Positions 22,880-31,583 of a stretch of 64,000 bases of DNA are shown piece after piece. A program made the translations under genes and the position numbers. This DNA comes from Tenggerimyces sp963762635 (GTDB lineage: Bacteria; Actinomycetota; Actinomycetes; Propionibacteriales; Actinopolymorphaceae). The notes below the pieces were generated by a model. It had not been told where the DNA came from, did no database searches, and worked only from the letters and a program-made list of their open reading frames with translations. The first letter of the stretch is position 1; each line of letters begins with the position of its first letter. The stretch covers positions 1 to 64,000 of the forward strand of contig CAVXLQ010000006.1 of assembly GCA_963762635.1 (NCBI GenBank). The letters run 5' to 3'.

Positions 22880-24274
22880 ATGGTCGAGGACGCTGAGTTT
22901 CGGATCGAGCACGACACGATGGGTGAGGTCCGGGTGCCCGTCTGGGCCAAGTACCGCGCCCAGACGCAGCGGGCGGTGGAGAACTTCCCGATCTCCGGCA
23001 CCACGCTGGAGAGCCAGCACATCCGCGCGCTCGCGCTGATCAAGGGCGCGGCCGCCAAGGTCAACGCCGAGCTGGGCGTGGTCGACGCGGGCATCGCGAA
23101 GGCGATCCAGGACGCCGCCCAACGCGTCGCCGACGGCGAGTTCGACGAGCACTTCCCGATCGACGTGTTCCAGACCGGCTCGGGCACGAGCAGCAACATG
23201 AACACGAACGAGGTCATCGCCACCCTCGCCTCGGAGTCGCTCGGCAGCGACGTCCACCCGAACGACCACGTGAACGCGTCGCAGTCCAGCAACGACGTGT
23301 TCCCGTCCTCGATCCACATCGCCGCGACGAACGCCGGTCTCAACGACCTGATGCCCGCGCTCGGGCACCTGAACGAGGCGCTGAGCCGCAAGGGCACCGA
23401 GTTCGCCGACATCGTGAAGTCCGGCCGTACGCACCTCATGGACGCGACGCCCGTGACGCTCGGCCAGGAGTTCTACGGGTACGCCGCCCAGATCACGCAC
23501 GGCATCGAGCGCCTCAACGCCACGCTCCCCCGCGTCGCCGAGCTGCCGCTCGGTGGCACCGCGGTCGGCACCGGCATCAACACCCCGCCCGGGTTCGCCG
23601 ACAAGGTCATCACCGAGCTCGTCGCGATGACCGGCCTGCCGCTCACCGAGGCCCGCGACCACTTCGAGGCGCAGGGCGCCCGCGACGGGCTCGTCGAGCT
23701 GTCCGGCCAGCTCCGTACGATCGCCGTCGGCCTGTACAAGATCGCGAACGACATCCGCTGGATGGGCTCCGGCCCGCGCACGGGTCTCGCCGAGCTCGCG
23801 CTGCCCGACCTGCAGCCGGGGTCGAGCATCATGCCGGGCAAGGTCAACCCGGTGATCCCCGAGGCCGCGCGCCAGGTCGTCGCGCAGGTCATGGGAAACG
23901 ACGCCGCGGTGGCGTTCAGCGGATCGCAGGGCGACTTCGAGCTGAACGTGATGCTGCCAGTGATCGCGCGCAACCTGCTCGAGTCGATTCGCCTGCTGGC
24001 CAACGTAAGTCGGCTCTTCGCGGACCGGCTCGTCGACGGCATTACCGCGAATGTCGAACGCTGCAAGGAGTACGCGGAGTCGTCGCCTTCGGTCGTTACT
24101 CCGTTGAACCGCTACATCGGCTACGAAAACGCCGCCAAGGTTGCGAAAACCGCTCTCGCCGAACGAAAGACCATCAAGCAGGTCGTTCTGGAGCAGGGAT
24201 ATGTCGAGCGCGGCGATCTCACCGAGGAGCAACTCGATGCGGCATTGGATGTTTTGTCCATGACACACCCGTAA
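22880..24274 (+). CDS. fumC: class II fumarate hydratase
   Basis: Interconverts fumarate and malate in the TCA cycle. The protein has 464 residues, the standard length. The superfamily signature 'GSSIMPGKVNPVIPEA' is present, along with 'GSGTSSNMNTNEV', 'HPNDHVNASQSSNDVFP' and 'GRTHLMDATPVTLGQE' (catalytic His region). It is an iron-independent homotetramer in known relatives. The ATG at 22880 is set by the -10 box TAAAGT seven bases upstream. It is placed beside an HTH-citrate synthase, so TCA enzymes are clustered here. A short hairpin follows. Confidence 0.96.
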   Translation: MVEDAEFRIEHDTMGEVRVPVWAKYRAQTQRAVENFPISGTTLESQHIRALALIKGAAAKVNAELGVVDAGIAKAIQDAAQRVADGEFDEHFPIDVFQTGSGTSSNMNTNEVIATLASESLGSDVHPNDHVNASQSSNDVFPSSIHIAATNAGLNDLMPALGHLNEALSRKGTEFADIVKSGRTHLMDATPVTLGQEFYGYAAQITHGIERLNATLPRVAELPLGGTAVGTGINTPPGFADKVITELVAMTGLPLTEARDHFEAQGARDGLVELSGQLRTIAVGLYKIANDIRWMGSGPRTGLAELALPDLQPGSSIMPGKVNPVIPEAARQVVAQVMGNDAAVAFSGSQGDFELNVMLPVIARNLLESIRLLANVSRLFADRLVDGITANVERCKEYAESSPSVVTPLNRYIGYENAAKVAKTALAERKTIKQVVLEQGYVERGDLTEEQLDAALDVLSMTHP

Positions 24275-24311
24275 TTGCCGCTGTGGCCAATCTCGCACAA
24301 TGATCCAAACC

Positions 24312-24326
24312 AGCGGCATCGCCGCT
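24312..24326 (+). terminator. small hairpin after fumC
   Basis: AGCGGC-ATC-GCCGCT is a perfect 6-3-6 stem-loop 37 bases after the fumC stop and 10 bases before the next -10 box. It may be a weak terminator or an operator. Confidence 0.4.
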
Positions 24327-24336
24327 CATTGCTGCG

Positions 24337-24342
24337 CACAAT
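24337..24342 (+). promoter_or_regulatory. -10 box CACAAT, leaderless start
   Basis: CACAAT is followed by six bases and ATG 24349; no RBS is present. Confidence 0.35.
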
Positions 24343-24348
24343 GGCCCA

Positions 24349-24987
24349 ATGCGCACCGAACTGTTCGCCGTGGGCGGGCTGCTCGGCGCTGGCGGCTTGT
24401 GTGTCGTGCTCGCTTCGTTGTTCCCCCAGCTCTACCGCGTGTGGTGGAGGCGTGGCGAGGACGCGTTGCCGCTGGTGGCCAGGCGGACCGGCATCTGGAG
24501 GTTCGCGAACTGGCTGTTCGCTGTGGGCGCCGGCCTCACGCTGCCTGGTCTCGCCGGGCTGGCTCGAGTCATCGACCGGCAGGAACCCGAGGGCTTCCTG
24601 CCGACCCCCGCGCTGATCATGTTCGCCGTGGGGTCCGTGCTGTGGTTGGCGAATCTCGCGTTCCGGCTGTCGGTGACCGCGACGGAGGCCGAGGCTTATC
24701 GCCACGGCGCGGAGATCGGCGACTGGTACGAGCCGCTGTCGAGATGGGTCAGCGGACTGTGGCACGCCGGGGCGATTCTGTGCTCGCTTGGCCTGCTGGG
24801 CTTCGGGATTTCGCTGGTGATGACCGACCTGATGCCGTTCTGGGTGGGCTGGACGAGCGTCGGTGCGGGCGCGCTGATCGTGGGCTTGTTCATCCTCACC
24901 GACGGCGTACCGCCCATCCTGCTGTACGTTCCGACCGCTATCTTTGGCGGCGTGATTCTGATGCGGCTGCTGTCAACCACGTCCTGA
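24349..24987 (+). CDS. hypothetical six-helix membrane protein
   Basis: The protein has 212 residues with about six membrane segments ('GGLLGAGGLCVVLASLFPQL', 'ALIMFAVGSVLWLANLAF', 'GAILCSLGLLGFGISLV', 'VGAGALIVGLFILT', 'IFGGVILMRLL') and short loops. The layout resembles small actinobacterial integral membrane proteins of unknown function; I see no catalytic or transport motif. The start is chosen from the -10 box six bases upstream. The phosphotransferase gene starts seven bases after its stop. Confidence 0.7.
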   Translation: MRTELFAVGGLLGAGGLCVVLASLFPQLYRVWWRRGEDALPLVARRTGIWRFANWLFAVGAGLTLPGLAGLARVIDRQEPEGFLPTPALIMFAVGSVLWLANLAFRLSVTATEAEAYRHGAEIGDWYEPLSRWVSGLWHAGAILCSLGLLGFGISLVMTDLMPFWVGWTSVGAGALIVGLFILTDGVPPILLYVPTAIFGGVILMRLLSTTS

Positions 24988-24994
24988 CGGCGCG

Positions 24995-25948
24995 ATGAGC
25001 CTGCTCGAGCTGTTGTCCTCGTGGGACCTCCCTTCGCCTTCTTCGGTGCGTGACGCGGCCCGAGGTACGAACAACACCATGCTGATCGTCGAGATCGGCT
25101 CGTCTTCGTACGTCCTGCGTGGGGTGCAGAACTTCGCGCTCGAGCAGGTGCTCGCCGAGCACGCGTTACTGCGCGAGGTGTCCGCGCTCGGGCTGCCGTT
25201 CGCCGTACCGTCGCCGCTGCCGACCCCGGACGGTCGCACGGTCGTGTCGGACAGTACGGAGCTGGCAGCGCTGTTCCCCTACGTGCGCGGCAGGCACCCG
25301 GAGTGGAAGCGGCCGGACGAGGTCGGCGCGGCGGCATCCGCCTTGGCCGAGCTGGATCTCGGGCTCGCCAAGCTGCCGTTGTCGCTGGCTCCGACCGACT
25401 GGCGGCGGCCGTTCACCGAGATCCACCCGGCGGTGACGGACCTCGACGAGCTGATCGCCTCCCTGCCGGACTCCGAAGGCGCGGCGTGGTTCGCCGAGCA
25501 CGTCCACGCGACCGACGAGCAGCACCGGGTGCTGCAGGAGACGCTGCCGGTCCAGATCGTCCACGGCGACTTCGCGCTGTCGAACATCCTGCTGGCCGAC
25601 GACGGCTCGGTGGCGGCGATCCTGGACTTCGAGATCGCCGGCACCGATCTGCGCCTGGTCGATCCGGTGACCGGTCTGCACTCCGTCCTCGCCTGGTCGG
25701 AGGACCTCGACGACGACGCACCCGTGGAGGCCTTCGCCCGCGGCTACACCTCACTCTGGCCGTTGTCGGAGCCGGAGCTCGCCGCCCTGCCCGTCGCGGT
25801 CCGGCACCGCGCCCTCGGGTCGGCGATCTGGCGAGCCGGGAAATGGCGCCGCGGCCAAGCCACGCTGGAGGACGTCGTGGACCGGCTCGACGCCGGCGTT
25901 CGGCTGGAGTCCCGTACCGCCGCGTACTCCGTTGCCTGGTGGAGATAG
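24995..25948 (+). CDS. aminoglycoside phosphotransferase-fold kinase
   Basis: The protein has 317 residues with the APH/choline-kinase fold. It has 'IVHGDFALSNILL' (catalytic Asp and Asn of the Brenner motif), 'AAILDFEIAGTDLRLVDPV' (metal-binding Asp) and an N-lobe 'TMLIVEIGSSSYVLRGVQ'. It belongs to the phosphotransferase/homoserine kinase type II-like group that phosphorylates small hydroxylated metabolites. Antibiotic resistance should not be assumed. ATG 24995 gives a complete N-lobe; the gene likely shares the mRNA of the preceding membrane protein. Confidence 0.85.
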   Translation: MSLLELLSSWDLPSPSSVRDAARGTNNTMLIVEIGSSSYVLRGVQNFALEQVLAEHALLREVSALGLPFAVPSPLPTPDGRTVVSDSTELAALFPYVRGRHPEWKRPDEVGAAASALAELDLGLAKLPLSLAPTDWRRPFTEIHPAVTDLDELIASLPDSEGAAWFAEHVHATDEQHRVLQETLPVQIVHGDFALSNILLADDGSVAAILDFEIAGTDLRLVDPVTGLHSVLAWSEDLDDDAPVEAFARGYTSLWPLSEPELAALPVAVRHRALGSAIWRAGKWRRGQATLEDVVDRLDAGVRLESRTAAYSVAWWR

Positions 25949-25949
25949 G

Positions 25950-25955
25950 TAGTCT
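25950..25955 (+). promoter_or_regulatory. -10 box TAGTCT, leaderless GrpB start
   Basis: TAGTCT starts right after the preceding stop codon and ends seven bases before ATG 25963. Confidence 0.5.
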
Positions 25956-25962
25956 CCTCGGC

Positions 25963-26550
25963 ATGTCTGACGCACCCCTCGATCGCACCCGTGCCGCGTC
26001 CACCGAGGAGGAGATCCGGGCGGCGACGGTCGGGGAGCCGAGCCGGCCGGTGGGTGGTCGGATCGTGCTGGCGGAGTACGACCCGGCGTGGCCTTCTCTG
26101 TTCGCGCGCGAGGCCGAGCGGATCCGTTCGGTCCTCGGTACGAACGTCGTACGTCTGGAGCACACCGGCTCCACCTCGGTGCCCGGGCTCGCGGCGAAGC
26201 CGATCATCGACCTGACACTCGAGGTGCCCGACTCGTCGGACGAGTCCGCGTACGTGCCGCCGATGGAGGCCGCCGGCTACGTGCTGCGGATCCGGGAGCC
26301 GGACTGGCACGAGCACCGGTTGTTCAAGGGGCCCGACACGAACATCAACCTGCACGTGTTCTCGGCCGGCTCGACCGAGACCGAGCGGATGGTGCGCTTC
26401 CGGGACTGGCTGCGCGCGAACGACGACGACCGGCTGCTTTACGAGAAGACCAAACGGGAGCTGGCGTCGCGCGACTGGGAGTTCGTCCAGAACTACGCGG
26501 ACGCGAAGGACTCCGTCGTCGACGACATCATGTCGCGAGCTATGCGCTGA
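25963..26550 (+). CDS. GrpB family protein (UPF0157, nucleotidyltransferase fold)
   Basis: The protein has 195 residues. The GrpB core is clear: 'YDPAWPSLFAREAERIRSVL', 'VVRLEHTGSTSVPGLAAKPI' and 'IDLTLEV', then 'HRLFKGPDTNINLHVFSAGS' and 'RFRDWLRAND'. Family members have a minimal nucleotidyltransferase fold; one relative is fused to dephospho-CoA kinase in some actinobacteria. The biochemical role of stand-alone copies is not settled. The start is set by the -10 box seven bases upstream. It overlaps the convergent hydrolase gene by 11 bp. Confidence 0.9.
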   Translation: MSDAPLDRTRAASTEEEIRAATVGEPSRPVGGRIVLAEYDPAWPSLFAREAERIRSVLGTNVVRLEHTGSTSVPGLAAKPIIDLTLEVPDSSDESAYVPPMEAAGYVLRIREPDWHEHRLFKGPDTNINLHVFSAGSTETERMVRFRDWLRANDDDRLLYEKTKRELASRDWEFVQNYADAKDSVVDDIMSRAMR

Positions 26551-27625
26551 GCTGCTTGGTCAACCAGGCCGTCGCGTCGTCCTGCATCTCGAGGTCGAAC
26601 TTGTGCGGGCCGTCGTAGAACCTGCCCTCGTACGCGCCTGATTCTCCGTACGCGGCCTGGAGCTTCGCGTGCGCCGCTCGCATCCCGTCCATCGTGAACA
26701 GGCCGTCCTCCCGGTCGTACTGCACCATCAGCGGCGACGGCGCCCGCGTGGCGGCGAGGTCGGGCCAGTCGCCCTGGCGGGCCCAGCCGGCGGGGAAGAA
26801 CATCCACGTGTGCCCGGCGACGTTGTGGTCGAGCAGGCCCTCGTACGTCGACATCATCCCGACCACGACCGCGGCGCCGATCCGTTCGCTCGTCGCCTGC
26901 AGCAGCGCCGACCTCGCGCCGCCGCCCGAGAGACCGACGCAGCCGACCTGGCCGTCCTGGACGTCGGCCCTCGAGGCGAGGTACTCCACCGCCATCCGGT
27001 CCTCGGCGGCCACGACACCAGCCATGCTGGTGCCGAGCAGAACGCAGTACTTCTCGACCACGTGCTCGAACAGCCTCGCCGCGGTGTTGTGAACGGTCAC
27101 CTCGTCCGCGCCGGGCACCAGGATCGCAGTGTGATCCTGGATCGCCTTCGGCATCCTCCCCACCGGGAATCGCCGGCTGCCCCAACAGAAGACGTCCGGC
27201 GCGAGCACCGCGAACCCAGCCTCGGCCAGCCGGTTGGCGAACGCGACGCCGCCGTACTGCCCTTCGCGATTCGCCGCCAGCGCGGGCGGGCACCCGTGAA
27301 GGCCGTCGACGACCTTCTCCCGCCCGTAGAACATGAAGCCGCCATGGCAGTGCAGCGCGACGACACCCGGCAACGGCCCCGTCGCGCCCGCCGGCTTGAC
27401 GAAAGTGGCCGCGGTGCGTGGCCCGTAGCCCACCGACCAGGTGAGTTCCTCCCCCACCACCCCGTCGCGCTCCCACGTCCCCTCGACCCGCACGTCCGCC
27501 GGCGGAGCATCCGGCGCGTCGAACCCGAGCGCCGCCCGCACCCCACCGCCATCCCTGGCTGATTGGCGGGCGCGGGCGGCGTCGACGAGGTCGGAGTACG
27601 GCCCGAGATCCTGGTAGGTCGCCAT
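26540..27625 (-). CDS. alpha/beta hydrolase (dienelactone hydrolase/acetyl esterase-like)
   Basis: The protein has 361 residues. The alpha/beta-hydrolase core is visible: 'LPGVVALHCHGGFMFYG' (oxyanion region), nucleophile elbow 'VGCVGLSGGGARSALL', late acidic 'MVQYDREDGLFTMDGM' and C-terminal His in 'FYDGPHKFDLEMQ'. There is no signal peptide, so it is cytoplasmic. The substrate is unknown; the long N-terminal part and shape recall acetyl-xylan-esterase-like or dienelactone-hydrolase-like groups. It is upstream on the same strand of nothing obvious, while a TIM-barrel glycosidase-like gene lies 25 bp before its start. TAGCGT at 27633-27638 is a -10 box seven bases from ATG 27625. Confidence 0.85.
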   Translation of the reverse strand: MATYQDLGPYSDLVDAARARQSARDGGGVRAALGFDAPDAPPADVRVEGTWERDGVVGEELTWSVGYGPRTAATFVKPAGATGPLPGVVALHCHGGFMFYGREKVVDGLHGCPPALAANREGQYGGVAFANRLAEAGFAVLAPDVFCWGSRRFPVGRMPKAIQDHTAILVPGADEVTVHNTAARLFEHVVEKYCVLLGTSMAGVVAAEDRMAVEYLASRADVQDGQVGCVGLSGGGARSALLQATSERIGAAVVVGMMSTYEGLLDHNVAGHTWMFFPAGWARQGDWPDLAATRAPSPLMVQYDREDGLFTMDGMRAAHAKLQAAYGESGAYEGRFYDGPHKFDLEMQDDATAWLTKQLSA

Positions 27626-27632
27626 ACTCGCG

Positions 27633-27638
27633 ACGCTA
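27633..27638 (-). promoter_or_regulatory. -10 box TAGCGT, leaderless hydrolase start
   Basis: On the minus strand TAGCGT is followed by seven bases and ATG 27625. Confidence 0.45.
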
Positions 27639-27649
27639 CTAGCCCGAGC

Positions 27650-29059
27650 TCAGCGGCCGAACTCCTCGCCCACCGCACGGAAGATGCGCTCCGGCCGGTC
27701 GGGGACGAAGTGGTCGACGCAGGCGAGGATCGGGCCGTCGCCTCCCCGTACGTACTGCCAGGCGCCTTCTTCCTCGAAGCCCGGGTCCGCGATCGTGAAG
27801 CCGATCGCCTCGAGATGGTCGATGCCGACGTCGACGTACCGGCTCGAAACGTCCCGCTCCGCCGTCAGCCGGAAGGCCAAGCGGGCAGACGTCTTGCCCT
27901 TCAGGTACGGCGTGATGTCAACCGGGCCTTGCAGCCCCTTGCCCTGGATCCACAGAGCCCAGGGCTCGCCGCGCACGTCGGACGCCCACACCTCCTCGTC
28001 GTCGACCAGGACGCGGAACACGTAGTCGCCCGGCGCGGGCACGTTCGAGGTGAAGAGGCGGTAGTGCCAGAACGACAGCTCGTACCGCGGCGAGTCCGGG
28101 TCGACGGCGACCGTCTGCCAGCCCTCGGCGTACGTCCCGGCCTTCGCGACCGAGTGGTACGGCGCCGCGAGCGACAGCCGGCCGGAGCCGTACATCGCGA
28201 GGTTCTCGCTGTTCGGCGTCGGCGCCCCGTCGACCTGGGTCCCGTACGCGACCACGCCGGCGATCTTGCCTTCCGCCGCGTGCTCGACGCCCGCGCGGAC
28301 GCACTCCGCCGCGTACGTCTCGGTCGGCCGCAGCTGCGAGGTGAGGAAGCGCCCCGCGTAGACGAGCAGGATGGTCTCGATCCCACGCGGCTCGGCCACC
28401 TCGCGGATCGCGTCGAGGTCCGACTTCACCGTCGACGTGACCTGCGTGTTGTGGTTGTGGCCGTCGAGGTACGGATACACGATGCCGTCGATGAACGGCC
28501 CGTACTTGTCCAGGAACTCCGGACTGGTCGCGGCGCCCCAGTACGCGCATGTCAGGAAGCCCAGGTCCGGGTTGATCGCGTCCTGCGTCTCGCGCATCTG
28601 CGTCATGTACTCGTGCGTGAACAGCTTCGCGTTCATGTCGAACTCGAAGTCGTCGATCGACCATCCGATCAGGTTCGGGTACTCCAGCGAGAGCTCGGCA
28701 TGCGCGCGAGCCCAGGCGACGTAGTCCATGAGGTACGGCCGCGACGCCCGCCCGTTGAGGTCGGTCTCGGACGGCGGCACGAGGTACGGGATCACCTTGA
28801 GCCCGATCTCCTGTGCCGCGGGGAGAAACTCCAGCCGGAGGTCGTCCCAGTCGGTGGCGGAGTCCCAGACGCCGTAGAAGTACGTGTTGGTGTTGAGCTC
28901 CTGGAGGCGCTCGATGAGCCGAGGCGTGTCGAGGTGGCGGTAGCCGTCCGAACGGGGCGTGGCCTCGCGGATCGACGCGCCGATCGTGTTGCCGCCGATG
29001 AGCGCGGCCTTGATGCCGCCGGCGGGGAGGTTGGCCCGGAAGCCTTCACGTGCGGGCAT
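27650..29059 (-). CDS. probable TIM-barrel glycoside hydrolase-like protein, family unknown
   Basis: The protein has 469 residues with no signal peptide. The N-terminal ~290 residues read as a beta/alpha barrel: 'LIERLQELNTNTYFYGVW', 'EIGLKVIPYLVPPS', 'YPNLIGWSIDDFEFDMNAKL' (acidic strand end), 'FIDGIVYPYLDGHNH' and 'IETILLVYAGRF'. A C-terminal beta-sandwich follows ('YELSFWHYRLFTSNVPAPGD', 'FRLTAERDVSSRYVDVGI'), like a carbohydrate-binding module. I cannot name a CAZy family. Start ATG 29059 has GGAGG 12 bases upstream. It precedes an esterase-like gene on the same strand, so together they may modify a glycan. Confidence 0.7.
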   Translation of the reverse strand: MPAREGFRANLPAGGIKAALIGGNTIGASIREATPRSDGYRHLDTPRLIERLQELNTNTYFYGVWDSATDWDDLRLEFLPAAQEIGLKVIPYLVPPSETDLNGRASRPYLMDYVAWARAHAELSLEYPNLIGWSIDDFEFDMNAKLFTHEYMTQMRETQDAINPDLGFLTCAYWGAATSPEFLDKYGPFIDGIVYPYLDGHNHNTQVTSTVKSDLDAIREVAEPRGIETILLVYAGRFLTSQLRPTETYAAECVRAGVEHAAEGKIAGVVAYGTQVDGAPTPNSENLAMYGSGRLSLAAPYHSVAKAGTYAEGWQTVAVDPDSPRYELSFWHYRLFTSNVPAPGDYVFRVLVDDEEVWASDVRGEPWALWIQGKGLQGPVDITPYLKGKTSARLAFRLTAERDVSSRYVDVGIDHLEAIGFTIADPGFEEEGAWQYVRGGDGPILACVDHFVPDRPERIFRAVGEEFGR

Positions 29060-29167
29060 GACGTCTGACGTCCTCCGTACGAAATACTGGAGATATCTAT
29101 GCGGTTACAGAAAGACGCTAGCGACCCCTTGGTGGGCTGACAACCCGTTCGGCTAGACCGCTACGGG

Positions 29168-29962
29168 TCATGTCGTCTGCTCGGCGAGGACAGCCTCCCA
29201 GGTCCGGCGGCCGGTCGCCGAGCCCGCGGCCGGAAGGTTGGCGCCGTCTCGGTACGCGCGGGCGGCGTTGCCCGGCATCGGAATGGACAGGATCGGCCGG
29301 CGCCGATGGGTCGCTCGCAGGTAGTCGCGGGCGAGCTCGTCCAGGCCGTACGACGTCGGGCCGGCGAGGTCGGGTACGAGGCCCGCGGGCGCGCCGAGCG
29401 CGAGCTCGACCAGCCGTTCGGCCACGTCCTCGGCGGCGACGGGCTGGAACCGGAAGCCGGCCATGACCGGGACGACCGGGAGCTTCGCCATCGCGCGGAC
29501 CATCGCGACCATCGCCTCGTGGAACTGCGTCGCGCGCAGCGTGGTCCACGGCAGCCCGGACTCGGCGATGACCCGCTCGGCGGCCAGTTTGGCCTCGAAG
29601 TAGCCGAACATCGCGCGGTCCATGCCGCTCTTGACGGGTACGCGGTCGGCGCCGACGACGCTCACGTACACCACGTGTCTGACGCCGGCAGGCTTGGCGG
29701 CGTCGACGAGGTGCCGCGCCTTGGCGTCGTCACCCTTGGCCGAGCCGCCGAGGTGGACGACGGTGTGGACGCCCTCGACGGCGACGGCGAGGCCGTCGCC
29801 CGTGGCCAGGTCGCCGACCACGTACTCGACGCCGTGGGCGGCGGGGTGGGCGTGCCGGCTGAGCACCCGCACCTTGACGCCGGCCTCGACCAGCCGCGGC
29901 ACCACGAGTCGCCCGAGCGTGCCCGTACCGCCCGTCACCAGGAACAGTTCGTTGTTCGTCAT
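29168..29962 (-). CDS. atypical SDR, NmrA-like NAD(P)-binding protein
   Basis: The protein has 264 residues. The dinucleotide loop 'LFLVTGGTGTLGRLVVPRLV' is at the extreme N-terminus, followed by 'VVHLGGSAKGDDAKARHLVD', 'VVYVSVVGADRVPVKSGMDR' and 'WTTLRATQFHEAMVAM'. These features mark the NmrA/HSCARG-like atypical SDRs, which often bind NAD(P)H as sensors or reduce small ketones or quinones. The classical Tyr-xxx-Lys is replaced by 'YFEAKLAAE', which still has Tyr and Lys three residues apart. The substrate is not predictable. It stands alone. Confidence 0.85.
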   Translation of the reverse strand: MTNNELFLVTGGTGTLGRLVVPRLVEAGVKVRVLSRHAHPAAHGVEYVVGDLATGDGLAVAVEGVHTVVHLGGSAKGDDAKARHLVDAAKPAGVRHVVYVSVVGADRVPVKSGMDRAMFGYFEAKLAAERVIAESGLPWTTLRATQFHEAMVAMVRAMAKLPVVPVMAGFRFQPVAAEDVAERLVELALGAPAGLVPDLAGPTSYGLDELARDYLRATHRRRPILSIPMPGNAARAYRDGANLPAAGSATGRRTWEAVLAEQTT

Positions 29963-30016
29963 GCCGCACTGACGGAGGGCTCACCAAAGATGTGACCGAC
30001 GTGCGATAGTCGAAGG

Positions 30017-30853
30017 GTGGAGGGTGTCGGAGCTTCCTACGCGGACCACCTGACCGAGCATGACCTCGAGCTGTTGGGGAAGCTCGGGGCCACTGATCTG
30101 CGGCGGCAGCCGCACCTGATTCCGCGGCTGCTGTCGGACCGGCGTGTGTTCGAGAGCATCCTCGGCGCGCACTCCAAGGCGGCGACACCGTTCCTCGAGG
30201 TGTCGCCGTTCCTGCTGTTCGCCGTGGTCGTGCACAAGGCGGCGGCGGACCTGGCGGAGATGACGTACGTCACCGAGCGCACCGGGCTGCGGGAACGGGT
30301 GCCGGTGTTCGACGGGCCGCAGCTGGCCGACTTCCTCGCCGACGACGCGCGCCGCCTGCTGCTGGCCGAGCTGCTCGCCTCGTTCACGCGCATCGGCAGC
30401 GGGCGGTATCGCGTGCAGACGAGGCGGGGGTGGCGGTGGCGGAAGTACAGCGAGCTCGACCCGCTGCACCTGGCCGGGCTGCTGGACGCCGCGACCGAAG
30501 CAGAGCGCCCCGGCATCTACCGGAGGCTCGGCGACGTCGCGCTGTTCCTGGCCGGCGTCTTCCCCGAGTACACCCAGCGCCAGGCGCTCTCCCCGATCGA
30601 CGCCGGCAGGCTCCTGCGACTGGTCCAACGGCACGAGCGGGAACGGCTCGCCGGCGCCCCCGCGCTGGAGCTGTTCGAGGTGCTGGGCGCGAGCTGGTAC
30701 CGCAACGCCTGGGAGCTCGCCCCCATCCGCACCGAACGACTCGCGACGGTGCACGACGTCGCCGGCAGGTTCCGCCAGGCGAGGCGCGTCCTCAACCACA
30801 TCGCCGACCGCTACCTGTTCCCGATCGTCGAGCGCGGCGAGCTCACGGGGTAG
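30017..30853 (+). CDS. conserved hypothetical protein (278 aa)
   Basis: The start is GTG 30017, six bases after a GATAGT -10 box, giving 278 residues. The protein is mostly helical and rich in Leu, Arg and Glu, with no membrane segment or signal. Notable stretches are 'EHDLELLGKLGATDLRRQPH', 'FLLFAVVVHKAAADLAEM', 'RRLGDVALFLAGVFPEY' and 'LFEVLGASWYRNAWELAPIR'. I do not recognise the family. The helical composition and absence of motifs suggest a regulatory or structural protein. It overlaps the convergent AlkD-like gene by 11 bp. Confidence 0.7.
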   Translation: MEGVGASYADHLTEHDLELLGKLGATDLRRQPHLIPRLLSDRRVFESILGAHSKAATPFLEVSPFLLFAVVVHKAAADLAEMTYVTERTGLRERVPVFDGPQLADFLADDARRLLLAELLASFTRIGSGRYRVQTRRGWRWRKYSELDPLHLAGLLDAATEAERPGIYRRLGDVALFLAGVFPEYTQRQALSPIDAGRLLRLVQRHERERLAGAPALELFEVLGASWYRNAWELAPIRTERLATVHDVAGRFRQARRVLNHIADRYLFPIVERGELTG

Positions 30854-31496
30854 CGCGCTTCAGCCCGAGATAGTGCGCCCGAAGCTCCGGCGAGAGGTGC
30901 TCGATCGCGTCCCGGAGCAACGGGCGCGGAACGGTCGCCGCGTACTCGTCCAGGTACGCCACCAGCCGCTCGCGATCGTGCTTCCCCGCCTCCCGCAGCA
31001 TCCCGCCGACGACCTTCTGGACGTAGAACTCCTCGTCATGCGCAAGGAGCTCGGCGAGCGCGAACGTGTCGTCCAGCTGACCGTCCCGAACGAGCGCCAG
31101 CGTCGCGAACATGGCGATCCGCCGTTCGAACCAGAGCTCGGAACGCGCCAGCGAGTAGAGCACGTCGCGCGGCTTGTCGAGGAGGTACGCCCCGACGACG
31201 TGATGGGCACTGAGGTCGACCAGGTCCCACGTGTCGATGCGGGGCGTGTTCGCGAGGTAGAGCTCGAACAGCTCCTTGCGACGGGCCTCGGACGTCTTCT
31301 TGTGCGCGGCCTGCTTGCCCATGATGCTGAGCGCGCCGACGCGCACCTCGTGCACGTCGCTCCGCAGCAGGTCAGCGAGGTCGGCCGGGGCCAGCTCGCG
31401 GTAGGTCTTGGCGAGCGCGAAGATCGAGCCCATCCGGATGCCGTCCGGAGTCCGCAGCGCGTCGAGTTCGGCGACGAACCGTTCAGCGGTGGTCAT
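30843..31496 (-). CDS. DNA alkylation repair protein (AlkD-like glycosylase)
   Basis: The protein has 217 residues made of HEAT-like helical repeats. It has 'MGSIFALAKTYRELAPADLA', 'VGALSIMGKQAAHKKTSEAR', 'IDTWDLVDLSAHHVVGAYLL', 'WFERRIAMFATLALVRDGQL' and 'YVQKVVGGMLREAGKHDRE'. The Trp-Asp-x-x-Asp pattern and 'VQKxxGWxLRE'-like end match AlkD-type glycosylases that excise bulky cationic alkyl purines. The start ATG 31496 gives 'TTAERFVAELDAL'. No regulator is adjacent, so the damage response cannot be judged. Confidence 0.88.
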   Translation of the reverse strand: MTTAERFVAELDALRTPDGIRMGSIFALAKTYRELAPADLADLLRSDVHEVRVGALSIMGKQAAHKKTSEARRKELFELYLANTPRIDTWDLVDLSAHHVVGAYLLDKPRDVLYSLARSELWFERRIAMFATLALVRDGQLDDTFALAELLAHDEEFYVQKVVGGMLREAGKHDRERLVAYLDEYAATVPRPLLRDAIEHLSPELRAHYLGLKRATP

Positions 31497-31583
31497 GACC
31501 CCAAGCATGCGCCGAGAAACCAGCCCAGACATGCGTGACGGCCACGTGCCCAGCACGCGACCGCCACGTAGTCAGGACGAACG

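Noticed and set aside
22847..24319. Long minus-strand extension of the HTH-citrate synthase frame (892 residues)
   Set aside because: It is entirely antisense to fumC. Family similarity begins at ATG 22846, which also has a well-spaced -10 box.
24995..25948. Aminoglycoside resistance gene
   Set aside because: The fold is right but the gene lies among housekeeping genes without mobile elements; the family is dominated by metabolite kinases.
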